Source: Leptidea sinapis
Taxonomy: Eukaryota; Arthropoda; Insecta; Lepidoptera; Pieridae
NCBI RefSeq assembly: GCF_905404315.1
Contig: NC_066276.1
Location: 10,558,001 to 10,622,000, forward strand
DNA: 64,000 nucleotides
Reading direction: 5' to 3'
The position numbers and the translations under genes are program-made. How positions within the stretch are numbered: position 1 is the first letter of the stretch; the number at the start of each line of letters is the position of its first letter. Positions 34,000-44,679 of the stretch are shown piece by piece. Below the pieces are notes generated by a model that made no database searches, was not told where the DNA came from, and saw only the letters and a program-made list of their open reading frames with translations.

Positions 34000-36935
34000 T
34001 ATAAACACTCTATCTCATTTCTTTACATAAGACTGTACTTTCCCCGGGGCGTAAAAAGAATAGGGGAGTCCCAGGCCCATGGGATTTACCAGCTCTAGCA
34101 GAGCCGGAGAATCCCTCCCCGAGCACTCTCGCTCGGGCTGCCCTTCGTATTCTGGGTGGGCACAGAACCGCGCATGACCAAGGCCAAACGAGGCAGTAAC
34201 ACCACGGCACCCCGCTCCACGCTCAACGTGGACTTTTGCAATATCAGGGGAATTCACTCCAATTTAAACGCCGTCCACCACCACCTTGAGATGGCGCAGC
34301 CGGCCTTGTGTTTCCTTACGGAGACGCAGATATCTCGACCTAGCGATACGTCATATTTAACGTATCCCGGGTACAAAATTGAGCACAACTTTTTGCCTCA
34401 TGCCGGGGTATGTGTGTACGTTAGGGAGGATATCTGCTGTCACCGTCTCGGCAATTTTGAGGGTAGGGACCTGTCTACTCTCTGGCTCCGCGTAGATTTA
34501 GATGACCGCGTCCGTATCTATGCGTGTGTCTACAGGTCCCATAGTGGTAACGCAGAAACCGATCATCTCATGGGCTGCATTCAGGCGGAAATTGACGACG
34601 TGCTTGCACAGATCCCCTCCGATGAAATCGTAGTCTTGGGTGATTTCAACGGGCACAATGCCGAATGGCTTGGATCACGTACCCCAGACTACGCAGGGCA
34701 ATCTGTGCATAATTTTGCATTGGCGTATGGTCTGTCCCAATTGGTTGAGTCGCCAACGCGGCTCCCGGATGTGGATAGCCACGTGCCGTCCTTATTAGAT
34801 CTTCTGCTGACTACACATCCCGATGGTTACCAGGTCTTTGTCGACGCCCCTCTCGGAACGTCCGACCAGGTCTGCCTGCTCAGGAGTGTAGTGCCTATCC
34901 GACGCCAACGTCGCAAACCACCAGCGACCCGCTGCGTTTGGCACTACAAGTCAGCAGATTGGGATAGGATGCGTTCCTTTTTTGCATCCTACCCTTGGGG
35001 CAAGGTTTGTTTCCCTTCGGATGATCCTAGTGCCTGCGCCATTGCAGTAGCCGATGTGATACTGCAGGGCATGGATATTTTTATACCAAGCTCTGTAGTA
35101 CCGATCGGTGGCAGATCACAGTCCTGGTTCGATGCGTCAGTTAAAGCAGCATTTGACTGCAAAACAGGCGTTCTGGTCGTTATCGAAAGATGCTCTCGGT
35201 AACTTCAACCAGCCGTCCATGCCGCCGTTGCACATAAGGAATGATACCCTGGCCCATACGGCAAAAGAGAAAGTCGAGCTCCTGTGCGCTCTTTTCGCCT
35301 CCAACTCGACTCTTGACGACAACGGAAAAACACCGCCGACCATCCCGCGGTGTCAGAGCTCTATGCCTGAAGTACAGTTCAGACAGAAAACTGTTAGGCG
35401 AGCTCTGTTTTCGTTGGACGTCAGGAAGTCGAGCGGGCCGGATGGCATTTCTCCAATCCTGCTTAGAACGTGTGCCCCTGATCCATCCGATTCAAAAAAA
35501 AAGGAGACAGTTCGGATCCGGCGAACTACAGGCCTATTGCTATCACCTCCCTGCTCTCCAAAATCATGGAAAGCATAATTAGCCGCCAGCTTTTAGTATA
35601 CCTAGAGGGTCACCAGTTGATTAACGACCGACAGTACGGCTTTCGCCATGGACGATCGGCAGGTAATCTTCTGGTATACCTAACACATAGATGGGCGGCG
35701 GCTATTGAAAGCAAGGGGGAAGGCCTGGCAGTTAGCCAGATATAGAGAAGGCCTTTGATCGTGTATGGCACAAGGCACTCCTCTCAAAACTTCCATCATT
35801 TGGGCTTCCCGAGAGCTTGTGCAAGTGGACCTCCAGCTTCCTCACTGGGCGTAGCATACAGGTCGTTGTCGACGGATATTGCTCGAACCCGAAGCCCGGG
35901 AATGCTGGAGTGCCCCAAGGCTGTGTGCTATCTCCTACGCTGTTTCTTCTGTATATCAATGATATGTTGGACATCTGCAACATGCATTGCTATGCTGATG
36001 ACAGCACTGGTGATGCCGTATACACGGGCCATGCAGGTCTCTCTCGGGAGATCGTCGACCAGTGCCGGGAGAAACTTGTGTCTTATATCGAGTCCTCTCT
36101 CGAGAAGGTCGCGGAATGGGGTAAGTTGAACCTTGTCCAATTTAACCCCCAGAAGACTCAAGTTTGCGCGTTTACCACTAAAAAAACCCCATTTGTCGTA
36201 TCACCGCTCTTCGAGAACACTTCTCTTAAAGCCGCGCCTAGTATCGGAATAGTGGGTCTCGAAATCTCGAGCGATTGCCAATTCCGTGGCCATCTGGAGG
36301 GCAAAGCCAAATTGGCTTTGAAGAAGCTGGACGTCATCAATAGAGCACGGCAATACTTCAATCCGGCCCACATTCTAGCGCTCTACAAAGCGCAGGTCCG
36401 GCCACACATGGAGTATTGCTGTCATCTCTGGTCTGGTGCACCCCAGTATCTGCTCGATCCATTTGACCCCGTGCAACGTAGAGCAGCTCGAATTGTCGGG
36501 GACTCAGTGCTCTGTGAACGGCTGGATCACTTGGCGTTGCGTAGAGACGTCGCTTCATTGTGTGTCTTCTACCGCATTTATCACGGGGAATGTTCCGAAG
36601 AGCTGTTTAACCTGATTCCTGCCGCCGAATTTCACCTTCGCACGACACGCCACAAGTTAGGATATCATCCCCACTATCTGGATGTGTGGCGGTCCTCCAT
36701 AGTGTGGTTTTCAAGCTTTCTCCCTCGTACTACAAAGCTGTGGAATGAGCTTCCTTGTGCGATGTTTCCGGGACGATACGACATGGGTACCTTCAAAAAA
36801 AGCGCGTACACCTTCCTTAAAGGCCGGCAACGCTCTTGTGATTCCTCTGGTGTTGCAAGAGAATGTGGGCGGCGGTGATCACTTAACACCAGGTGACCCG
36901 TACGCTCGTTTGTCCTCCTATTCCATAAAAAAAAG
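34000..36935 (+). mobile_element. LINE-B: nearly complete jockey-type retrotransposon
   Basis: Best-preserved transposon here. Frame 1 (34156-35202) is an apurinic-like endonuclease with NIRGIHSN, LTETQI, VVLGDFNGHN and GTSDQV motifs. RT follows after at least three frameshifts (near 35195, in an A9 run near 35490, and near 35740, where motif A is damaged). The last frame (35817-36878) has VPQGCVLSPTLFLLYINDML and an intact YADD (about 35990), then thumb and C-terminal parts. The 3' tail carries the GTGATCACTTAACACC and GTACGCTCGTTTGTCC blocks and ends in A8. An ORF1 was not found, so it is 5'-truncated or short. No clear target duplication. It lies about 1 kb upstream of the zinc-finger gene. 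Confidence 0.88.
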
Positions 36936-38591
36936 ACTCGCATAAGTTTTTCTTTTTCTCGTGTGAATGAGATGGAAGCTATCAATTAGTCTAGTTACTT
37001 ACTATGGATACTTGGTCTATGGAATAAAGGAAGTTGATACTATTAATTTTTGGAACAGCAAAATACTCCGATATATTTCGTTCCGAATTTCGATGTTCCG
37101 ATTCCCAAAAGTCAGGATTTTATAAGAAATGGGTGATTTCGTTTGAATATATCCCGAATATAAGACATATTTATACAATATCCAAAGTATGAATGAAGAA
37201 ATTATTATTTTTTTGGTACAAGAAGGTCAGAACATAACATTTATTATTAAGTTTATTTTTTATAACTTTATTTATTTTGGTCGTATCTTTATTTAAAATT
37301 ACATTATTTAGTTGGTAAATAGTTTTATTCTTCCAATAGTATTTGTAAGTACTGTCTTACTTTTCATGGTTTTTTAGTTTGTTAGTATAGTTTAAGTTTG
37401 TTTGTAAGAATAAGGATTTGAAATTAGTAATAATAATATTTAAGTAGTAGTTTTAAACAAATTAAATGAAGTGAGAAATGAATTAGGTACAATGTGACTT
37501 AAATAAAAATAAAACATTATGATTCTGATATATTTAAAATGTTGCTATGCTAAAGCTTTTTGGGGTGCTTGAGGCTAGTTTTAATGAGTGTTATTATTTT
37601 ATTCCTACCAAAAAGAAAAAACACAGGTAACAAACATGCATGTTATGAATGACCTATACGTCGCTTTTAATATGTTTGGATAATTTAGTGATGGTTCTGA
37701 TGAATTGACTGACGTGAAGACTATAGCAGTATAGCAGACAGTCTTGTGCAGGGAAACGACCATTTGTGGTGCATAAAGTGAAGTGACTTTAAAGACTTCA
37801 CAGGATTGTATAAAAAGGCTGGACCGTCCATGTTGCGAAAAAACCGAAAGATGGTAAAAAAATTAAAATATCAGAATCTGTAGATGCAATTGAATAAAAA
37901 TGAGCCAGTCGCACTATTTTTAAATGCCTTAAAGATAATTCCCTGAAAATATCCCACAAATACAGTTAAAAGCCTATATACATCGCAAAGTATAATGATC
38001 TGATGACTCTATTGCAATGGATACCAAAGAAATTTCATACATAATATAAGAATGAGGTAGATTTTTATTTATCAACGAAATATTTCTGTTATTCCACCAA
38101 CTGATTCTCAATTAATACCATTATTAATTAATAATCTATGTTATATAATAAATGGTAAGCATTTGTTTTATTACTTTAATATTTATCATCGTCGAAATCA
38201 ATCAAATCAATCAATACGCAAATATGCTTTATTTTCAAAAATATGTTAGAAAAAAATATGTAATTTATATATGTTGTTATTTTATGTATAAAGAATAAAT
38301 AAAAAAATAAGCCAGACCATTGAGTCGAGGTTTTAACATTGCCAGACGTATGCAAAAATATAAAAATGTATTTCAGGCAACTTATAATTTTAATAGAATT
38401 TTAACTAAGTAGATTCTCAAAAAGACAGATCATTTTGGTGGGACATTTTACCAGCCAGGTGATCAAACACATTATGTATAGGTGCGAGTGAGTAGCGCTA
38501 TAGGCAAGCCATAATGTGAAAGAGAGCGTTTATCGGCAGCTGTCTGTTCTGTTCTTCTACTTGCGATACCATCCAATTCATGCTGGAGGTT
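36936..38591. other. AT-rich spacer, no gene seen
   Basis: No ORF with coding character. A stretch at about 38410-38580 with GTGCGAGTGAGTAGCGCTAT is less AT-rich, possibly part of an unassigned repeat. Confidence 0.45.
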
Positions 38592-39205
38592 ATATTTTTT
38601 TAAAGAGTGGAGCAATCAGGCAAGGCTGACCTGGAGGTGTACGCACTTTGTTTGAAGGTACCCATGTCGTTTCATCCCGGAAACACCGCACAAAACGCTT
38701 ATTCCACAGCTTTGTAGTACGTGGAAGAAAGTTCCTTGAAAACCGCACTGTGGAGGCATGCGCCTTATTTGTGGCCTATCGTGTGAAGGTGGAATCAGGT
38801 GAAACAGCTCTTCGGAACACTCCCCGTGATAAACACACAATGGAACGACGTCTCTAACCATCGCCAAGTGATCCAGCCGTTCACACAGCACTGTGTCCCC
38901 GACAATTCCAGCTGCTCTTCGTTGCTTGCGGTGAAATGGATCGATTGTCGATCTGTTACTGGGGTGCGATAGGCCAGAGATGTGCTCTGTGGAGCGCGCA
39001 TGAATCCGGGCAGGCTTGAAGTACTGCCGTGCTGTATTTATGACGCCCAACTTCTTCGACGCCAATTTGGCAATGCCCTACAAATGACCGCTGAATTGGC
39101 AATCGCTCGAGATTTCGAGACCCAGTATACCGATACTAGGCGAGGCTTTAAGTGAGGTGTTGTCGAAGTGTGATGATATGACAAGTGGGGTTTTCTTGTA
39201 ATGCA
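38592..39205 (-). mobile_element. LINE-B fragment, antisense
   Basis: The minus strand shows LINE-B C-terminal sequence: GVINTARQYFKPA, then a shifted CERLDHLA and YHGECSEELF. These align with IINRARQYFNPA, CERLDHLA and YHGECSEELF in LINE-B. Multiple breaks. Confidence 0.8.
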
Positions 39206-39589
39206 TCAGGGTAGATGAAACTGAAAGTTTTTACCCAGTGGTTTGATTATTATATATTTTATACACCACACGATGAGGATCCAGTAATATTGATAAAGCT
39301 GATTTTAGATAGTCACCTATCTCACACGAAAAATTTAGATGTCTTTTTGAAAGAATCACACAAAATGTAACATGATCAAAGGGGTAATCCCTCTATCTGC
39401 GGATCATCTTACCCATAGGGATGTACAAGATGATTACTTTATAGGGTTTAAAAAAAAAGAAATATTTTAATGAAACCTCAATTAATTTCTGGTTTCAAAT
39501 GTGAGAACAGTGAATTAGATATACCTACTAGTAGTATTCCCTTTATTTTTGGCTTACCTACCTCAGAAAATATGCATTTACAAGCAGTT

Positions 39590-40330
39590 CCCTCTTAAGA
39601 GGATGACTTAGTACTAGGGGTGCTAACTCTTTGTCGGTCATAAATAACTATAATGTCATTATCAAATTAAATAATGTGTTTATGGCTGATTCTACATTAC
39701 ACACATCTTCTTGCGTATGCCCAACAACCATAGCAGCTGTATCGTCAGCAAAAGTTACGATGGTATTGTTTTTTAACTCTAGGATATCACACGTATATAA
39801 TAATTAAGGGACTGGACCTCCCTGTGGTACTCCAGCTTTTATATCCCTTAATTCAGAGAATGTATTATCTTTTCTGACTCAAAACACTGAGTGAAATACG
39901 ATTCGACTATATCTGCGAGCTGCTCAGCAAGCTTATTTCATGGTTTCTGCAAAAGTCCTTCATGCCAATCTTTATCAAAAGCTTGCACGACATCTAAAAA
40001 ACATGTGGTACAAACATTTTTCCCTTCGAGAGCATTTTCCTGGTTTATTTTATGACTTGATTCATGGTTGAATGTCTTTCCTTAAAAATAAACTAATAAT
40101 CGGGAACAAGTTTTTCTCTCATATAATAGGTTTCAAACGTTTGAAGAACCATTTTTCAAGGTTTCCATTTTAAGGGTAATAACGCGACTTCTTGTGGTGA
40201 CTTTCTAGGCTCAGCGGCAAAATAATCTCAGCTACTTTTCATATATCAGGAAAATTGACTGTAGCTTCATGTGGAAGGTTTCGAAGAATTTCACCAGTAA
40301 TTGGTCAAAGCTGCATCTGATCAAACAGGT
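39590..40330 (-). pseudogene. Jockey-type reverse transcriptase relic
   Basis: Translated minus strand gives, with stops between, LRNLPHEATVN, NKPGK, DVVQAFDKDWHEGLL (motif A), IKAGVPQGG and TFADDTAAMVVGHTQED (catalytic FADD). This differs from both LINE-A and LINE-B and matches classical jockey elements better. Not expressed as a protein. Confidence 0.75.
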
Positions 40331-41031
40331 TTTTTGAAGTGAAATAGTACATTTTTGCAAAGGCCGGGAAGTAGGCAATTGCAGGTCGAGTATGAGTTTG
40401 ATGGACGAGCCGTAGGTGAGGACTTCACTAAATAAGAGACAGGCAATTGCCAATTCCCGCCGAGGCATATATAGTGCTTTTCTCAAAATAATGCAGGGAA
40501 ATAAAACACACTTTTTATATATAATTTATATTAAAAGTTGTTAAATTCGGACAATTTTCCAAGTTTATGCCGTTTTTAAAATGAACTGTACATTTCAGCA
40601 TGGAATTTAGCATTTTGATGGCTTTTAAGAATTATAAATCTCATTAAAATACGCCAAAAATACTGTTTCGGAGAAAATGTTCACTGTTTTCTCGTTTTTC
40701 CAACTCATAAAATTTTCATATACATTCATGTATTTTCCTTTTGACTTTGCTGGAAGCAGGTTTTCCATTGCCAATTTAGCTTCTAATCATAAATCTGGTG
40801 GAGAGCAATCAATCTTCATTTCACTCTCTGAACCGTTGAAACTTATTTTAAATTTATATTTAATATGTAGGTAATATGAAAATAACAAATCAAGACGAAT
40901 TTTCATCGTTGCCGCTAATTTTTTTTTCATCTGTGCCGACAGGCAAACGCAGAGACTAAGGTATTGCCAAGAATGACAAAAGAGATCCGATTAAAGAGTA
41001 TTTAATAACCCCAGCACGCCGTTTCATACAA

Positions 41032-41079
41032 CATTGCAGGAGCGTTGTAATGTTCCAAATTCAAAACGCTCCTGCAATG
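41032..41079. repeat. Perfect 15-bp stem-loop
   Basis: CATTGCAGGAGCGTT at 41032-41046 is exactly complementary to 41065-41079 with an 18-base loop. GC-richer than its surroundings. No T-run follows, and it is too short for a microRNA precursor. Confidence 0.6.
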
Positions 41080-41204
41080 AATTTAATTTTCTCTGTCCAG
41101 AAATACAATACTTCGCGTGTTCTTTCTTAGACAATTATGACAATATTTCCATGCATGTTTTAGAAAACTTCTTTAGCGGCGTTCAGCACTTTTCTTGGGA
41201 TGGG

Positions 41205-41490
41205 TATAAATGTTAAGCTCGCGTCAGAACACGTGGCCTGATCGAAAATTCGTAACACAGTCGTTGAAATTATGGATGAAAGATTTATACTTCTAACTAA
41301 TTATAGTCCGGCTTCTTCAACTTAATGATCATACGGGAATTGGACCAATGGTTGAATCATTGTGACTGCGAAGCCGAACCACCGCGAGATAGAGGGATCG
41401 AATCTCAGCCGTGAAATATTTTTAATTTAATTGATGAAGTGAAAACTTCTTTTCTGGCAACACTTTTCTTGGAGTGGGCAATAACATTCT
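41205..41490 (+). repeat. SINE-like repeat S, intact copy
   Basis: Contains the blocks listed for 15885-16345 without interruption, plus a B-box-like GGGATCGAATCTC (about 41393). The B box suggests a tRNA-derived origin. Ends near GGCAATAAC. Confidence 0.6.
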
Positions 41491-41794
41491 ATACATATCA
41501 TTCGCAGTCTGATAACAGAAAGGCAAAAGTGTGCTGAAAGGCAATGTAAGCACATTTTTCTCCTTAGTCGTGTGTCAATCAACAAGCCTATGTGTGCTTT
41601 AAAAAGTGCTTAAATAATAAATTAAGGACTCACAAAAAAGATGGTGTGACTTATCATCGGTAAGGTTATTTTTAATTATTTAGGTAGTCATTTAATAAAA
41701 CGAAATTTTTTTCATTAAATATGGTAAAATTTTTGTAAGTCCCCAGACAAGACCCGCTTGTCAGAATGGGGCAGATGAAAGGACACAGTCAGAA

Positions 41795-42310
41795 ATGAAA
41801 ACAATAGAGTCGCTCTTATTAACCGATTTCAAAAAAGGAGGAGACTCGATTCGTCGGTATGTTTTTTTATATTTGTTACCTCAGAACTTTCGACTGTCTG
41901 AACCGATTTTGATAATTCTTTTTTTTGAAAACCATGAGAAAACCATAAAAGTGTTCAATTTGCTATATGTATGTGTGCAACAAATTTACGAATAACTCAA
42001 TATCGCGCCAACCGATTTCGATAATTCTTTTTTTATTGGAAAGGATATACTTCAAAGGCAGTTTGGTGATAGTTTGGATAGGTTCTGCATATGGGATCCA
42101 TGACAAAGTAACGAAACTCTTCAATTCTTAGGATCAACGATACTAGGCCGAATCTTTTTTATGCTATCCGGATCGGAGTTACCTACCGTAACGTCGTTAT
42201 GGTCAAGTAATTGTCGTAGTAAAATATGATGATCAATGGAACTCCGTAACGACTAATACTTGCGTATTTTTATACAATCTAAGTAATAAAAATCTAATTC
42301 TAGTAACGGA
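41795..42310 (+). repeat. Dispersed repeat family K, copy 3
   Basis: Same block order as 11703-12360, about 500 bp, ending near TCTAATTCTAG. The ORF inside is not a gene. Confidence 0.6.
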
Positions 42311-42982
42311 AATTGTTTATTTTGATGTTGTTACGATGTAAAAGCTAGTATATTTAGCTTTCCCATATTTCAACGTCATTGGGAATATAAAATATTAAAC
42401 CCGCGTGTGCAATTTCAATTCAATCCAACAAGTGGGTGAAAATCATTATCAAAGTTTCCGTTACATACATACTTATATACTCATGATTGTCATTGTCACA
42501 CTTCTAATGCGATTTAATTCGTAGTATGGGAATTGTATTCTGTTTCTACTAAGCCTATCCCTACTCCGTGGTTATATCATATTTTTTTTTATTTGATTTT
42601 CATTTGGCTCTATTTTCTAGTTAGACAATAATAATTGTGGCTAATGCAACGCTTTAATTTTTTTAAAGTTTATGTGGGTATTTGACTTTACACTTGACAG
42701 TAGACAATGACATCAATATATAGCGCAAAATGATCGAACACAAAATTGTTTTCCTTGAAAAACAAATAACTCATACTTAGGAAATGATAACAATGAGTTT
42801 AAATCATAATCTTTTGGGAATTTAATAAATTAATACAACTTTAGTGTTATTTGAGTCAATTATTACAATATATCATAAAACTTACACACGTTCGATCTTA
42901 AAATCCATTTTACTGTACAAGTATATTGCTGACTAAACAGTATAATTAACATATAGTCCTTATGACAAATATTATTCCTTAT
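42311..42982. other. AT-rich spacer, no gene seen
   Basis: No coding or structural signal recognised. Confidence 0.45.
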
Positions 42983-43286
42983 CGGCCGTTCCCAATATAC
43001 TATCTACAGATAGAGCTAAATTACTACCTTCTACTGTCAGTAATTAGCAGTCAATAATCTGAAGCTGTCCCAATATACCCGATAAGTCATTCTTATTATA
43101 TTGGGACGCGTGAATTGCAATTTCCATACAAACTTGTATCGCTGGTAAGGTATACGTCGTCCCATTGACAGACAGCGTGTATGGATAAGGTGAGTTACCG
43201 TCGATAAGTATATTGGGACAGAAAAGTCAACGATAGTTACGATTTTTATCTCAAGTAAGATATAGACTGAATATTAGGAACGGCCG
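42983..43286. mobile_element. 304-bp MITE with CGGCCGTTCC termini, copy 1
   Basis: Starts CGGCCGTTCCCAATAT and ends with the inverse ATATTAGGAACGGCCG (one mismatch over 16). The interior is AT-rich with repeated ATATTGGGAC motifs and no ORF. A second copy is at 60799-61112. The target duplication is uncertain (TA-type likely). Confidence 0.8.
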
Positions 43287-43290
43287 TAAG

Positions 43291-43817
43291 TGATCATCAG
43301 GGAGCGTACATTTCATGCCCGTTTCGTCATAATGACGTATTAATATAAAAACGCAAAGTGTTTCAAAAAACGTAGTGAAAGACACTCTATTAACGTTTGA
43401 TTCTAACATAATAGTTTCTGAAATATAAAAAAATAAGTATTTAATGCGATGGAAACAAAATGCTTTATTGTGCACTATGATATTAAGTACTATCTCTCAG
43501 TTTCGTCTTCTCCGTAGTCAACAAGTTGGAAATATAAAACGCAATATGGGTGCAATTCAAGGCACACTATGCCATAAAATTTAAATGAAAAGTGAACACC
43601 ATATCTTCACCATCCACATCGACTTCATGGTCCATTGAAATACGTAATTCGTACCTGTTCTGTCAGTTATAAATTATAACTAATTAATTTATCTCTAAAT
43701 AACACGCTTAATTGAGGAGATAGTCATGAAAACCAACAATTCGTTTTTTACCATCCTGTATGTAGCTTGGCGTCATACGCCTGTCATCGGCATGATATGT
43801 ACGCTCCCTGATGATCA
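43291..43817. mobile_element. 527-bp element with 29-bp inverted termini
   Basis: TGATCATCAGGGAGCGTACA at 43291 has its inverse at the right end (28 of 29 positions over the arms, to TCATGCC). Interior non-coding. Lies only 4 bp from the end of the preceding MITE, so one probably inserted beside the other's hotspot. Confidence 0.65.
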
Positions 43818-43888
43818 TATGTCGATATAAGAGGATTTCTTTTTTATGGATTTGATATGGATCCAACTGGTCTCAGAAAGTTTTCATA

Positions 43889-44229
43889 TCTATACTAATA
43901 TTATAAAGCTGCAGTGTTTGTTTGTTTGTTTGAACGCGCTAATCTCTGGTACTACTGGTCCGATTTGAATGATTCTTTCAGTGTTGGGTAGTCCATTTAT
44001 CAAGGCTATAGGCTATGTTTTTTTTTCAAAATTAGGGATCCGTAATAAAATTGCTATTTTGTAACACAAGGTGTAAAATCGAAAACCTATTTTTGCGTGC
44101 GCTGCAAAAACTATTGACAATAGAACAAAATGATGTACAGGCTATAATATAGGCAATATTTTATTACTTATAAAACTATCGCGTGAATTATACTTTATAT
44201 GGCAAAACAACGTTTGCCGGGTCAGCTAG
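43889..44229 (+). mobile_element. Complete non-autonomous Helitron, 341 bp
   Basis: 5' TC after an A (TCTATACTAATATTATAAAG), 3' hairpin GGCAAA-ACAACG-TTTGCC (44201-44218), then 7 bases and CTAG followed by T. These are the defining Helitron features: A/T insertion site, no target duplication. It ends 29 bp past the AAR2 stop codon, in reverse orientation to AAR2. Confidence 0.88.
44160..44165 (-). terminator. AAR2 polyadenylation signal within Helitron
   Basis: AATAAA on the minus strand, 94 bp after the AAR2 stop codon and inside the Helitron 43889-44229. No canonical AATAAA or ATTAAA lies between stop codon and transposon on that strand. Confidence 0.55.
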
Positions 44230-44258
44230 TAAATTCATAAAATTAAAGATTTTTTACT

Positions 44259-44679
44259 TTACTCTAACTCAGCTTCATCTATGTTCACAATAACTGGTCT
44301 TTCATCATCTTCATCTTTATCCAACCCAGTAAAATCCCACTGCAATTTTTCTGTCAAGTTCGTTTTAAACCGATCAATCAATGCCAAAAGACGTCCATCA
44401 ACTTTACTTGCATGAGCGATACGGAAAAATTCTCGAAGCTTCTTATACACAACATTCTTATTCATCACTATATCAGCTAAAAACTCCTCTGGCATTTCCT
44501 CAATTTGTGTTTCAATGGTGTGGATGAATTGAACATACACTGAACGGTATTTGTTTATTGCACTGTCACAAGAACACATTAATATAACCAAGTCTTTCCA
44601 ATGTTCAAAGGCCTCCAATGAATGGCCAATAAGAAAACACAGGTACGCAAACTGTAGCTCACCAACTATGTGAAGTGGT
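44259..44679 (-). CDS. AAR2: AAR2 exon 5 (last)
   Basis: Acceptor TTATTCCAG; codes PLHIVGELQFAYLCF through the acidic end NIDEAELE. The apparent ATG at 44723 is intronic. The stop is followed after 29 bp by the Helitron. Confidence 0.93.

Noticed and set aside
34010..34257. Two minus ORFs of 66 and 80 codons
   Set aside because: GC-rich antisense frames of the LINE-B 5' region.
40232..40486. 84-codon minus ORF
   Set aside because: Overlaps the end of a decayed reverse transcriptase and has no independent features.
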